A DNA stretch of 64,000 bases from Massilia sp. CF038 (GTDB lineage: Bacteria > Pseudomonadota > Gammaproteobacteria > Burkholderiales > Burkholderiaceae_D). The notes beneath the pieces were generated by a model. The model was not told where the DNA came from, made no database searches, and worked only from the letters and a program-made list of their open reading frames with translations. A program made the position numbers and the translations under genes. Position 1 is the stretch's first letter; every line of letters starts with the position of its first letter. Below are positions 16,465 to 24,621 of the stretch, piece by piece. The stretch spans positions 682,001 through 746,000 of the forward strand of contig NZ_FQWU01000002.1 of assembly GCF_900129765.1 (NCBI RefSeq). The letters run 5' to 3'.

Positions 16465-17496
16465 GTGGAAAAAACGAAAAAACTTGCCCTGGCAATCGCC
16501 ATCACCTGTTGCGCCGGTCCTGCACTCGCGCAAGAGGTCATCAATCCGTCCTGGTACATCCAGCCCTTCGCCGCCGGTATCAAGCCCGACCGGGACTTCG
16601 GCGTCGACGAGCGCGACTGGGGCGGCGGCGTGCGCATGGGAAAACCGCTGTCACCCAACTGGGATATTCAAATCGGTGCCAGCCATGCCCGTGCCGAGGC
16701 AGATCCTTACCGCTATCGGCAGACCCTGGTGGGGGTCGACGCCCTGCTCATGATTTCACGCGCCCGCTTCCGCCCTTTCATCCTGTTCGGGGTTGGCGCC
16801 GAGCGCGACAAGGTCGACAATCCCTTGCGTCAGGTACAGAAAACCTCGCCCTATGCCACCGCGGGCCTGGGCTTCCAGTATGCCTTCACCGACCAGCTGT
16901 CCATGCAGCTGGACTTGCGCACCGTCGCCGGCCGCCTGCGCGACGAAGAACTGTTTGGCGTCAAGCGGGTCAACAACCGCTACGTCACCCTTGGGCTGAA
17001 CTGGGCCTTCAACCCGCCACCTGCCCCACCGCCACCGCCAGCGCCGCCGCCCGCACCGGTGGCCGCAACCCCGGCGCCGACCGAGCCGGCCCCGCCGCCT
17101 GTGCCGGTCGTGCGCTTTGAAAAAGTCACGCTTTCCTCCACCGAGCTATTCGACTTCAACAGTGCCAAGCTGCGCATGCCGCAGCCCCGCCTGGACGAGA
17201 TCGTCACCGCCCTCACCGCCGACCCCAGCGTGACCGACGTCGACATTACCGGCTATGCCGATCGCCTGGGCTCAACCCAGTACAACCAGGCTCTGTCCGA
17301 AAAGCGCGCCAACGCCGTGCGCAACTACCTGGTCGCGGCCGGCATCGACGGCGCCCGCCTCAAAGCCTACGGCAAGGGCGAAGCCAACCCCGTCGTCACC
17401 TGCAACAACAAGCGCCGCGCCGACTTGATCCAATGTTTGGAACCGAACCGACGAGTCGAGGTCGAGCCGGTTACCATCAACAAACGGGTGCCGTAA
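16465..17496 (+). CDS. OmpA-family outer-membrane protein
   Basis: 343-residue porin-like protein: signal peptide (KKLALAIAITCCAGPALA), N-terminal beta-barrel (WYIQPFAAGIKPDRDFGVDE), a Pro/Ala linker at about 185-215, and a C-terminal OmpA peptidoglycan-binding domain (LFDFNSAKLRMPQPRLDEIV, YADRLGSTQYNQALSEKRA). A Cys pair (VVTCNNKRRADLIQCLEPN) lies near the end, as in many betaproteobacterial OmpA proteins. GTG 16465 is the probable start: GGGAG is 6 bp upstream and the signal peptide begins there. An intrinsic terminator follows. Confidence 0.92.
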   Translation: MEKTKKLALAIAITCCAGPALAQEVINPSWYIQPFAAGIKPDRDFGVDERDWGGGVRMGKPLSPNWDIQIGASHARAEADPYRYRQTLVGVDALLMISRARFRPFILFGVGAERDKVDNPLRQVQKTSPYATAGLGFQYAFTDQLSMQLDLRTVAGRLRDEELFGVKRVNNRYVTLGLNWAFNPPPAPPPPPAPPPAPVAATPAPTEPAPPPVPVVRFEKVTLSSTELFDFNSAKLRMPQPRLDEIVTALTADPSVTDVDITGYADRLGSTQYNQALSEKRANAVRNYLVAAGIDGARLKAYGKGEANPVVTCNNKRRADLIQCLEPNRRVEVEPVTINKRVP

Positions 17497-17515
17497 GCAC
17501 CAGCGCGCCGCTGCA

Positions 17516-17543
17516 CAAAAAGGGGCTGCGCGCCCCTTTTTTA
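17516..17543 (+). terminator. Intrinsic terminator of the OmpA gene
   Basis: AAAAAGGGGC then GCCCCTTTTTT around a short loop, 20 bp past the stop: a GC stem with a six-T run. Confidence 0.88.
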
Positions 17544-17562
17544 TTTACCGGAGAAAACCGTA

Positions 17563-18483
17563 ATGATCATGGACGTCAAGGACTGGGTCCCATTTTCGCG
17601 CCAGCTGGCCCACGTGATGCGCTGCGCCGTGGACCAGTGGTTCCTGCACCGCGCATCCAGCAAGGGCGCGGCGCTGGCGTTCTACACCGCATTTTCCATC
17701 GCTCCCATTCTGGTGCTGGTCATTGCCGTGGCCGGCTTCTTTTACGGGGCCGAGGCGGCCCAAGGCCAGTTACTCAGCGAACTGCGCGGCCTGGTCGGCG
17801 CGCAAGGAGCCGAAGCGATCCAGCTGGTGCTCGCTGGTGCGCGCAACAAAGATAGCGGCATGCTTGCCACGCTCATCGCCACTGCCCTGCTGGTGGTCGG
17901 TGCCACCACCGTGTTTGCCGAACTCAAAGACAGCCTCGACGAAATCTGGGGCGTGCCCCCACCCAAAGGTGCCACCTGGTGGGTGGTGTTGCGCACTCGT
18001 CTGCTGTCGTTCAGCCTGATCCTGGTGCTGGCGTTTCTGCTGATGGTGTCGCTGGTGGTCAGCGCCGCGCTGGCCGTGCTCGACAATTATCTGGGTGGAT
18101 TGTGGAAAGAAGCAGCCGTGGTGCTGTCCTGGGTGGCGGCAGCCATCAGCTTCAGCGTGATTGCCATTCTGTTTGGCGTGATCTACAAACTGCTGCCGCG
18201 CATTAAACTGTCCTGGCGCGATGTGACCATTGGCGCCTTTGGTACCGCTGCCATGTTCACCCTGGGGAAATTGCTGATCGGCCTGTACATCGGCAACAGC
18301 GGCGTCGCCAGTAGCTTTGGCGCCGCCGGCTCCATGATTGCGCTGTTACTGTGGGTGTATTACTCGGCCCAGATTTTCTTCCTGGGCGCGGAATTCACAC
18401 GGCAATATGCGCTGCAACTGGGCAGCCTGCGTCACCGGAACGATGCCGACCCCGTCAGGACAAGCCTGAGCAAGGTCGGCTAA
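17563..18483 (+). CDS. YihY/BrkB-family membrane protein
   Basis: 306-residue inner-membrane protein with about six transmembrane helices. Family marks are FLHRASSKGAALAFYTAFSIAPILVL near the N-terminus, the conserved amphipathic ATTVFAELKDSLDEIWGV and the C-terminal SAQIFFLGAEFTRQYA. Formerly annotated as ribonuclease BN, which was later shown to be wrong for E. coli YihY; BrkB in Bordetella is linked to serum resistance. Start could be ATG 17563 or 17569. Molecular function is not established. Confidence 0.88.
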   Translation: MIMDVKDWVPFSRQLAHVMRCAVDQWFLHRASSKGAALAFYTAFSIAPILVLVIAVAGFFYGAEAAQGQLLSELRGLVGAQGAEAIQLVLAGARNKDSGMLATLIATALLVVGATTVFAELKDSLDEIWGVPPPKGATWWVVLRTRLLSFSLILVLAFLLMVSLVVSAALAVLDNYLGGLWKEAAVVLSWVAAAISFSVIAILFGVIYKLLPRIKLSWRDVTIGAFGTAAMFTLGKLLIGLYIGNSGVASSFGAAGSMIALLLWVYYSAQIFFLGAEFTRQYALQLGSLRHRNDADPVRTSLSKVG

Positions 18484-18503
18484 GGAGCCAGGCCGGGCCG
18501 GGC

Positions 18504-19739
18504 TTACTCGCCCAGCAGTTCGGCCAGCACTTCCATGCCTTCAACCCGCTCGGCCACCACCTTGACCATCACCACCACCGGCACGCCGAGCAGCAAACCC
18601 CACATGCCCCACAGCCAGCCCCAGAACAGCAGGCTCACAAACACGGCAGCAGGATTCATCTTGGCAATGCGTCCCGTCATCCAGGTGGCAATCACGGTCC
18701 CCACCAGCGTGGCGATCGCCATCGAAGCGCCTGTCACCAGCAACACCATCTTGATGGATTCAAATTGCATGAAGGCAGCCAGACCTGTGGCGGTGGTAAT
18801 CAGCAGCGGGCCAAAGTACGGCATGATGTGCAGCAGACCGGCCACGATGGCCCACGCGCCTGCATTCTCCAGGCCGATCGCGCGCAGGGCCACCCACATC
18901 AGCAAGGCCAGCAGGATATTCGTCACCAGCAGCATGAACATATACGCCTGAATCGAGGTATTGATATCGTCCAGAATGTGCACCGTGACTTTTTTGCGGC
19001 TCAGCGAGGGCCCCGTCAGCTTGACCAGTTTGCGCTTGAAAGTGTCGCCTGCCAGCAGCAAAAAGAACACCAGAAACACCACCATCGTGGCCTGGGTCAA
19101 AAAGCCCATCAGGCTCATCGACCCGGCCAGCACCCAGTCCATCACCTTGAAGGTGCTACCCGTGGCCGCCGGCATGGCCGGTTTGCGCGGGGTGGCACGC
19201 TTGTCCTCCACCCCACCCGTGGCTGTCGCCTGCTCGATCTGCGCGGCTGCCGCCTGCATTTGCGCAATCGTGCTCGGCCGGTCGTTCCCGTTGCGCAGCA
19301 CCTTGGTCACTTTTTGTGTGATGCGCGGTAAGTCATCAATGATATTGAAAACCTCGTCCTGCACCCGGTACATCACCCCCGCCAGCGCACACAGCATGGC
19401 CACCGTGACCAGCGTGGCGCCGATCGCGCGCGGAATGCGGCGCCGTTCCAGCCACTGCACCACGGGACTGAGCGTGTAGGCGAGGAAAATGCCGAGTAAC
19501 AGCGGCACCAGGAAGTCCTGCGCCCATTGCAGCGCATATACAAAGGCGATGGTGGCAATGATGCCCAGGGCCAGGCCACGCGCATTGACGTGGATGGGCA
19601 AGCGCAATACGCCATTGTCGCTCAGTGGATCGGTGGGCGCCGGCGCCGCAGCTGGCGCAGGCGGCACATTCAGAATGCCCGCTGGAAGTTCGGGCGCAAT
19701 GCCGGGCGTGGCCGGCTGGGGGGTATCTGCAAGCTGCAT
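18504..19739 (-). CDS. AI-2E/PerM-family transporter
   Basis: 411-residue membrane protein of the PerM/YdiK/AI-2E exporter family. After a disordered Pro/Ala-rich N-terminus (1-45) come about eight transmembrane segments, with the family motifs PLLLGIFLAYTLSPVVQWLE and, near the end, FWGWLWGMWGLLLGVPVVVM. A cytosolic loop at about 145-195 is Ala/Thr-rich. No Na+/H+ or autoinducer role can be assigned here. It is convergent with the YihY-like gene and is separated from the BON-domain gene by a terminator. Confidence 0.87.
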   Translation of the reverse strand: MQLADTPQPATPGIAPELPAGILNVPPAPAAAPAPTDPLSDNGVLRLPIHVNARGLALGIIATIAFVYALQWAQDFLVPLLLGIFLAYTLSPVVQWLERRRIPRAIGATLVTVAMLCALAGVMYRVQDEVFNIIDDLPRITQKVTKVLRNGNDRPSTIAQMQAAAAQIEQATATGGVEDKRATPRKPAMPAATGSTFKVMDWVLAGSMSLMGFLTQATMVVFLVFFLLLAGDTFKRKLVKLTGPSLSRKKVTVHILDDINTSIQAYMFMLLVTNILLALLMWVALRAIGLENAGAWAIVAGLLHIMPYFGPLLITTATGLAAFMQFESIKMVLLVTGASMAIATLVGTVIATWMTGRIAKMNPAAVFVSLLFWGWLWGMWGLLLGVPVVVMVKVVAERVEGMEVLAELLGE

Positions 19740-19774
19740 GGAAGGACCGCTATCGAAGTGAGACCACGTGGACG

Positions 19775-19798
19775 AAAAAGCCGGCCACGAGGGCCGGC
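19775..19798 (-). terminator. Intrinsic terminator of the BON-domain operon
   Basis: GCCGGCC - 5-base loop - GGCCGGC (19780-19798), followed on the minus strand by five U (19779-19775). It lies just after the BON gene at 19824. Confidence 0.82.
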
Positions 19799-19823
19799 CG
19801 GTCGGTGTCGCGGCCAGGTAGAA

Positions 19824-20135
19824 TTATTTGACGCGTACGTCGTTCTTGACCGATGTTACACCTTTGACGCCGCGGGCAATTTCCACTGCCTTGGTGGCAT
19901 CCATCGGGTCGGCCACAAAGCCCGACAGCTGCACGTCGCCCTTGTAGGTCTCAACATTGATTTCCGATGCCTTCAGGGTCGGCTCATTGAAAATGGAGGC
20001 CTTCACCTTGGCGGTGATGACGGTGTCGTCCAAATACTCGCCGGTACTGGAACGATTGTCGGTCGAGGCACAACCGGTGGCTGCCAGCATCGACGCGGCG
20101 AACAGGGCGGTAGCAAAACGTTGGGCGATTTTCAT
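19824..20135 (-). CDS. BON-domain lipoprotein (first of two paralogues)
   Basis: 103-residue lipoprotein with lipobox in AATGCAS and a single BON domain (YLDDTVITAKVKASI... VETYKGDVQLSGFV...GVTSVKNDVRV), as in OsmY and DolP-type envelope-stress proteins that bind membrane lipid. A close paralogue lies at 28866. AAGGAG precedes the ATG. The Cys-repeat gene ends 45 bp upstream on the same strand, so both may share the operator-controlled promoter near 20792. Confidence 0.9.
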   Translation of the reverse strand: MKIAQRFATALFAASMLAATGCASTDNRSSTGEYLDDTVITAKVKASIFNEPTLKASEINVETYKGDVQLSGFVADPMDATKAVEIARGVKGVTSVKNDVRVK

Positions 20136-20180
20136 GGTTACTCCTTGTGGTTAATGGGGCATTGCACTACAGACGAACGG

Positions 20181-20729
20181 CTATTTGCCGTACTGCTTTT
20201 TTGCGGTCGCGACACAGCTGTCCTTGACCGCACCGGCGAAGGCATCGCACTTTTCCAGTGCCACCTTGTACTCCGCCGTCATCTTGTCATCGCGCGCATC
20301 GGTGCGCGCCTCGATGGCTTTTTTGTCTGCCTTGGCATCGGCCTCGGCGGCAACCCGGGTGGCCTTGGCTTGCGTGATGCAGACATCTTTGTCATTGCCT
20401 GTCAACGCTTCGCAGCGCGTCTTGTCCAGGTCGAAGTTGGCGGACGCGATGCGCAGGCGCGAATCGGTGTACGCCTTGAGGGTGTTGTGATACAGCGCGC
20501 TGGCCTCCTGTTCCGTGCGGACACGGCCGGCCTTGGCTTCGGCCACGCAGACGTCGCGCGGGTTGCCGGTGATGACATCGCATTTGGCACGCGCCAGCTT
20601 GTACGCAGCTGCCGCGCTGTCTTTGGCCTGCCTGTACGCTGCCTTGGCTTCTGCGCTGGGGCCGGCTGCCATGGCAGTGCTGGCCAGAGCCATGCCGACG
20701 CAAACAAACAGGGTTCGATGGAACTTCAT
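20181..20729 (-). CDS. Exported protein with three C-x10-C repeats
   Basis: 182-residue exported protein with a signal peptide ending TAMAAG. The mature part holds three copies of a Cys pair with identical spacing: C50/C61, C106/C117, C161/C172, in the contexts KCDVITGNPRDVC, RCEALTGNDKDVC and KCDAFAGAVKDSC, separated by helical Ala/Lys-rich stretches of about 44 residues. This suggests three disulfide-stapled helical hairpins. Start 20729 (MKFHRTL) begins the signal peptide and has GGAG upstream. No family recognised. The 120-residue protein at 21685 carries one C-x10-C of the same kind. Confidence 0.82.
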   Translation of the reverse strand: MKFHRTLFVCVGMALASTAMAAGPSAEAKAAYRQAKDSAAAAYKLARAKCDVITGNPRDVCVAEAKAGRVRTEQEASALYHNTLKAYTDSRLRIASANFDLDKTRCEALTGNDKDVCITQAKATRVAAEADAKADKKAIEARTDARDDKMTAEYKVALEKCDAFAGAVKDSCVATAKKQYGK

Positions 20730-20763
20730 GAGGTGCTCTCCGGTGCGCGATTGAATAGGCATA

Positions 20764-20807
20764 GTTGTACCGTACATTGCCTCACGTCTTCTGTACGCTG
20801 CCGAACA
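20764..20807 (-). promoter_or_regulatory. 16-bp operator and -10 of the Cys-repeat/BON unit
   Basis: TGTACGCTGCCGAACA on the plus strand (20792-20807) matches all 10 fixed positions. On the minus strand TACAAC (20769-20764) starts 30.5 bp from its centre. A small palindrome TGTACCGTACA (20766-20776) overlaps that region. The operator also lies 111 bp upstream of the divergent glycine-zipper gene. Confidence 0.68.
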
Positions 20808-20918
20808 CTGGCACGTGTTTACGCTGCAACTCGACAGCGATGAACTCCGTGTGGCACCGCACAGACCGGGAACTTTTCGATGATTATCCTGACTCTACAC
20901 TTTTGTCAGGAGAACAAC

Positions 20919-21386
20919 ATGAAATCGACGCAAACCATTGCTGCAATCACCCTTGCCACCACTGCCCTGCTCACCGGCTGCGCCAGCACCTCGAGCGACC
21001 CGTATGCCAACGGCAGCTACAACAACAGCCCTGGCTACCAGAACACCGCATCGGCTGGTTACGGCACCATCGACTCCATTCAAGTGACCCGCGCTGCCGG
21101 CGAGACCAACGGAACCGGCGCTGTTGTTGGCGGTCTGGTTGGCGCACTGGTCGGTAACCAGGTCGGTTCCGGCAGTGGCCGCACCGCCGCCACCGTAGCC
21201 GGTGCCGTCGGCGGCGCCGTGGTGGGCAATAAAGTCGAAGCCAACCGCGCCGAAGGCCGTGATGTGTACCAGATCGGCATCCGTCTCGACAACGGCGACT
21301 ACCGCACCATCACCCAGGACAGCGTGGTTGACCTGCGCGTGGGCAACCGCGTGCGCGTGGTTGATGGCCGCGCCTACCGCTATTAA
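20919..21386 (+). CDS. Glycine-zipper 2TM-domain lipoprotein (SlyB-like)
   Basis: 155-residue outer-membrane lipoprotein, lipobox LTGC. A Ser/Asn/Tyr-rich linker leads to IDSIQVTRAAGETNGTGAVV and the glycine zipper GGLVGALVGNQVGSGSGRTA, then a C-terminal beta domain (YQIGIRLDNGDYRTITQDS). This is the SlyB/17-kDa surface-antigen architecture, tied to outer-membrane stress. AGGAG is 6 bp before ATG 20919. Homologous to the gene at 30509 in the zipper and C-terminal domain. Confidence 0.9.
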   Translation: MKSTQTIAAITLATTALLTGCASTSSDPYANGSYNNSPGYQNTASAGYGTIDSIQVTRAAGETNGTGAVVGGLVGALVGNQVGSGSGRTAATVAGAVGGAVVGNKVEANRAEGRDVYQIGIRLDNGDYRTITQDSVVDLRVGNRVRVVDGRAYRY

Positions 21387-21454
21387 TTCATCGCAGCACC
21401 CATTACAACAACAAGTCGTTCCCCACCAGGACGACCACATAAAGGAGTCCCATC

Positions 21455-21607
21455 ATGGGTACCATCTTGCTCGTTATTCTCGTCCTTGCCTTGATCGGCG
21501 TGCTGCCAACCTGGAACCACAGCCGCAGCTGGGGCTACGGTCCCACCGGCATTACCGGACTGCTTGTCGTGGTCTTGATCATCTTGCTCATTACCGGGCG
21601 TCTGTAA
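21455..21607 (+). CDS. DUF3309-type small membrane protein
   Basis: 50-residue protein, MGTILLVILVLALIGVLPTW... ending LLVVVLIILLITGRL: two hydrophobic helices around a polar turn with HSRSWGYGPTG, characteristic of the DUF3309 family. AAAGGAG is 7 bp upstream. It follows the glycine-zipper lipoprotein by 68 bp and is followed by a strong terminator, so the two are probably one transcript. Such small proteins are widespread next to stress genes; role unknown. Confidence 0.85.
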   Translation: MGTILLVILVLALIGVLPTWNHSRSWGYGPTGITGLLVVVLIILLITGRL

Positions 21608-21618
21608 TCAGGATGCTG

Positions 21619-21649
21619 CAGCCGGCGCCATGTGCGCCGGCTTTTTTTT
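21619..21649 (+). terminator. Intrinsic terminator
   Basis: GCCGGCGC - CATGT - GCGCCGGC (21621-21641), a perfect 8-bp GC stem followed by eight T, just after the DUF3309 gene. Confidence 0.93.
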
Positions 21650-21684
21650 GCCTCAATCATTCCCAATAAGAACAAGGAGCTGAC

Positions 21685-22047
21685 ATGAAACATCAAACTA
21701 TGCTGATCCGCACTGCTTTACTGGGTGCGGCCATGGTCTGCAGCGCGATCGCGCAAGCCCAGGTGCAAGTGCCTGCGTCGGGTGACGAGAATGTGGCGCC
21801 CGAGCTGGCCCGCCACCAGGCCATGGAATTGTCCAAGGGCGATCCGGCGCGCTGGTTCCAGGAAGATGTAACGCCGGAACAGAAACTGCGTACCAGTAGC
21901 AAGGAGTCGGCCGCTGCTCTGCGCGAGAATTTGGCTGATTGCAAAAAGCTGGGCAGCCGCGACCGGCGCGATTGTGAACAGCAGGCGCATCAGACCTATC
22001 GGGAAGAGATGGCGCGTGCACGCCAGCGGGCGATGGCCAGCCGCTAG
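21685..22047 (+). CDS. Exported protein with one C-x10-C motif
   Basis: 120-residue exported protein: signal peptide ending AIAQAQ, a polar linker, and a C-terminal helical region with C86/C97 (DCKKLGSRDRRDC), the same Cys spacing as the three repeats of the protein at 20181-20729. AAGGAG lies 8 bp before the ATG. No known family recognised. A REP-like element follows its 3' end. Confidence 0.75.
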   Translation: MKHQTMLIRTALLGAAMVCSAIAQAQVQVPASGDENVAPELARHQAMELSKGDPARWFQEDVTPEQKLRTSSKESAAALRENLADCKKLGSRDRRDCEQQAHQTYREEMARARQRAMASR

Positions 22048-22122
22048 GCCGTTTTTAGACGTCCAGGACCTGGGCCTGGTGAGAGCGCGGCCCTGTCCTG
22101 GCACGGAATTCTGGGCCGGGGT

Positions 22123-22153
22123 ATGGGCCCCCGCCTCCGCGAGGGCGATGTGG
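22123..22153. repeat. REP-like palindromic element, copy A
   Basis: 31-bp sequence 30/31 identical to 62196-62226, containing the core CGCCTCCGCGAGGGCGA (22132-22148), itself an imperfect palindrome. Lies just beyond the 3' end of the patatin gene, a typical REP location. Confidence 0.75.
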
Positions 22154-22155
22154 TG

Positions 22156-23310
22156 TCAGGCTGGCTGGGGGCCACCCGGCGCTTCCAGAGGTGGCAACTC
22201 ATGCACCACCACCGCCGTATCTTCAGCCACATGCTGCAGCCAGCCGGCGTGGCGCAAGGCCCGCATGGCATCGCGGTAGCCTTGATCCCAGCGCCACTCA
22301 ATCGATCCCTTGGAAAAATTGACATCCTTGGCTGCCATGTGCCAGTCGCGCCCGGCATAGGGCAAACGCACGATGTGCAAGGTGGCGTCGCAACCGAGCG
22401 CCAGCAATTCCGCTTCATCTGCCGCGGTGCGGCTTTTGGCGGGCAGGCGCGCATACAGGTCGCGCAGCTTGCGCTGCATGGCGTGGGTGGCTGCGTAGTC
22501 ATCGATATGGCGGCGCGAACGCGAGGCGAAGGTCACGTCTTTCTGGCGCGTGGCCACTTCATCCATGGTGATTGGCTCCGGTCCCTCCGCGCTCCACAAA
22601 TCGACCATGAAACAAATCGTGTCACCGCTGGGCAATTCGTTCAGCACCGATTCCAGCGGCGTGTTGGAATACAGGCCGCCATCCCAATACAGGTCGGCGC
22701 CAATCCGTACCGGTGGAAAAGCTGGCGGCAAACTGCCGCTGGCGCGGACGTGATCGGCGCACAGGTCGCCGCTCAGGCTGTCGAAGTGGGACAGTTCCCC
22801 CGTGCGCACATTGACCGCATTGACCGTCAGACGCATGCCGCCGTCGGCGTTGAGGTAATCGAAATCGACCAGGTCCTTGAGCGTGTGCGTGAGCGGGTCG
22901 GTGGAATAGAACGAGGCTTCTTCGGGCGGCACTTCCATGCCCAGCGAAAAGCCGCTGAAGTAACGCGGCGTGAAGAAGCCGGGCACACCGCGCATGACCG
23001 TGTCCAGGCTGTTGAACCAGATGTTGGAACGGCGCAAACTGTCACCCACTTCGCTCATGTTCAGGCTGTCCGGGTGCGCGACCCGGTCCCAGAAAGCCTT
23101 GACCTTGTTCAGGCGTTCCTCCTGCGGATTGCCGGCAATCAGGGCGGCATTGATGGCCCCAATCGAGGTGCCCACAATCCAGTCCGGCACCAGCTGGTGC
23201 TCGTGCAGGGCCTGGTACACGCCGGCCTGGTACGCGCCCATGGCGCCGCCGCCTTGTAGCACCAGCACAATGCGCAGATTGTCCGGATTGAGTTTGTTAA
23301 TCTTGTCCAT
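22156..23310 (-). CDS. Patatin-like phospholipase
   Basis: 384-residue patatin-family lipid acyl hydrolase. The oxyanion loop GGGAMG (20-25), nucleophile motif GTSIG (Ser49) and catalytic D210-GG form the Ser-Asp dyad. The C-terminal region (SRSRRHIDDYAATHAMQRKL) matches the DUF3734 extension usual in proteobacterial patatins. ATG 23310 is taken as the start; a GTG at 23328 is possible and neither has a strong Shine-Dalgarno. No signal peptide, so cytosolic or type-secretion-exported. Monocistronic. Confidence 0.9.
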   Translation of the reverse strand: MDKINKLNPDNLRIVLVLQGGGAMGAYQAGVYQALHEHQLVPDWIVGTSIGAINAALIAGNPQEERLNKVKAFWDRVAHPDSLNMSEVGDSLRRSNIWFNSLDTVMRGVPGFFTPRYFSGFSLGMEVPPEEASFYSTDPLTHTLKDLVDFDYLNADGGMRLTVNAVNVRTGELSHFDSLSGDLCADHVRASGSLPPAFPPVRIGADLYWDGGLYSNTPLESVLNELPSGDTICFMVDLWSAEGPEPITMDEVATRQKDVTFASRSRRHIDDYAATHAMQRKLRDLYARLPAKSRTAADEAELLALGCDATLHIVRLPYAGRDWHMAAKDVNFSKGSIEWRWDQGYRDAMRALRHAGWLQHVAEDTAVVVHELPPLEAPGGPQPA

Positions 23311-23434
23311 GCAGGCTTTCAGGGTCACAAATGAAAAAGACGGCGCCGAATCCGAAGATCACGACGCCGCTCAAGCCCCACCATATCCTGCGATTATTGT
23401 TGCAAGGCCAGGTTCGTCTGCCTGGCATACTACA

Positions 23435-23824
23435 TCAATACACCGTTTTCGCCCGCCGCTGCTGCAGGTAGTAAGCCACCCCGCCCAGCGCCGCGGCCAG
23501 ACCCAGCGCCGGCTTGAGCATGCGCCGGCGGCGCAGGAAGCCAAGAATGCTCAGTGCGTAAGGCGCCACCGTGGCCACGTTGATGCCGGTCGGGCGCAGC
23601 AAACCGTCCACCCGCTGGCGCAAGGCCCAGGTGGCATGGTCCATTGCCGAATGAAACAGGGCCTCGGGCCGCGCGCCCTGGCGGATGCCCGCCTTGGCAT
23701 GCACGATACCGACCCGATAAAACTCGGCTTGACGCAGCAGCCTGGCCTTGCGTTCGGCCACGCTATCTTGCTTGTCCTGCTTGCCTTCGGATGGTTCGAG
23801 TCCGATGATCTGCTTTTCTTCCAT
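23435..23824 (-). CDS. YqjK-like protein
   Basis: 129-residue protein, last in a six-gene operon. A Lys/Arg/Gln-rich helix (SVAERKARLLRQAEFYRVGI) is followed by a basic C-terminal segment with one hydrophobic helix (LKPALGLAAALGGVAYYL). In E. coli the order yqjD-yqjE-yqjK is conserved, and this gene follows yqjD- and yqjE-like genes with the same layout of an Arg-rich N-terminus and a basic hydrophobic tail. The assignment rests mainly on synteny and general resemblance. Confidence 0.6.
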   Translation of the reverse strand: MEEKQIIGLEPSEGKQDKQDSVAERKARLLRQAEFYRVGIVHAKAGIRQGARPEALFHSAMDHATWALRQRVDGLLRPTGINVATVAPYALSILGFLRRRRMLKPALGLAAALGGVAYYLQQRRAKTVY

Positions 23825-23841
23825 GGTGTTTCTCTCCCGGC

Positions 23842-24228
23842 TTAAAGCAACATGTCACGGTCATGTTTGAGTTCGTTCATGGTTTCAGGGAAGGCCAGCT
23901 TGCCTTCCTTGAGCATGGCCCTGGCTTTGAAGCCCAGCGCGGCCGTGGCCACGATGAACACCAGGAACATGACCAGCAGGATTTTCCAGCCCATGGTTTC
24001 CCATGCGAGCGCGACAATCACTGCGGTGCCGTAGGCGATGGCAAACCAGCTGCAGATGATGGCAAGTGCAAACACTGCCAGCAGCGCCATCACGTGATTG
24101 CGTACCTCCGACAGCTCGAGTGCCGCCAGTTCCACGCGCGACACCACGAGCCCGAAGATATTTTTTGCCAGGCCGGTGACGCCGGCCATCAGGCCGGGGC
24201 CATGCACTGTTGCTGAAGTATTGTCCAT
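23842..24228 (-). CDS. YqjE/phage-holin-III family membrane protein
   Basis: 128-residue inner-membrane protein with an N-terminal amphipathic part (LAKNIFGLVVSRVELAALEL) and two strong transmembrane helices (MALLAVFALAIICSWFAIAY and ILLVMFLVFIVATAALGF). It matches the YqjE family, annotated as phage holin III although not phage-borne here. Gap to the DUF883 gene is 18 bp. In E. coli the partner YqjD binds ribosomes at the membrane in stationary phase. Confidence 0.85.
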   Translation of the reverse strand: MDNTSATVHGPGLMAGVTGLAKNIFGLVVSRVELAALELSEVRNHVMALLAVFALAIICSWFAIAYGTAVIVALAWETMGWKILLVMFLVFIVATAALGFKARAMLKEGKLAFPETMNELKHDRDMLL

Positions 24229-24246
24229 GGCTTCTCCCGGCGTGGT

Positions 24247-24588
24247 TTATTTACGGCCCAGGATCACGCCGACCAGCAGGCCAACGCCAGCTGCCGCGGC
24301 GATCGTGCGCCATGGGTTCTCCTTCACATAGACATCGGCGGTGTGCGCCAGTTCCTTGCTCTTGACGATAGCCTGACCCTGGTATTGCGAAGCCTTGCCC
24401 AGAGCGGTGTCCAGCAAAGCCATGCCGCGGCCGCGCATTTCTTCGGCCTTTTCGCCGGTCAGTGCGGCGGCTGCCGTCAGCAGGGTCTGGGCGTCCTTGA
24501 CCAGGGTCTTGACGTCGGTTTGCACTGCGTTGACATTGCCGTTCAGTGAGCCGGCGCCGTTGCTGCTGCGTGGGGTGGTTTCTAGCAT
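24247..24588 (-). CDS. DUF883 (ElaB/YqjD/YgaM) membrane-anchored protein
   Basis: 113-residue protein with a soluble helical N-terminus (VQTDVKTLVKDAQTLLTAAA) and a single C-terminal transmembrane anchor with the family signature VKENPWRTIAAAAGVGLLVG. YqjD/ElaB anchor ribosomes to the inner membrane under stationary-phase control. It sits in a six-gene operon after the ferritin-like gene; spacing to its neighbours is 33 and 18 bp. Confidence 0.93.
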   Translation of the reverse strand: MLETTPRSSNGAGSLNGNVNAVQTDVKTLVKDAQTLLTAAAALTGEKAEEMRGRGMALLDTALGKASQYQGQAIVKSKELAHTADVYVKENPWRTIAAAAGVGLLVGVILGRK

Positions 24589-24621
24589 GATGTTCTCCGT
24601 TGGTGGGTGAAAAAAATAGTA

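Noticed and set aside
23842-24228. Phage-holin name suggesting a prophage remnant
   Set aside because: The gene belongs to the chromosomal YqjE family in a yqjD-yqjE-yqjK order and no phage gene is nearby.
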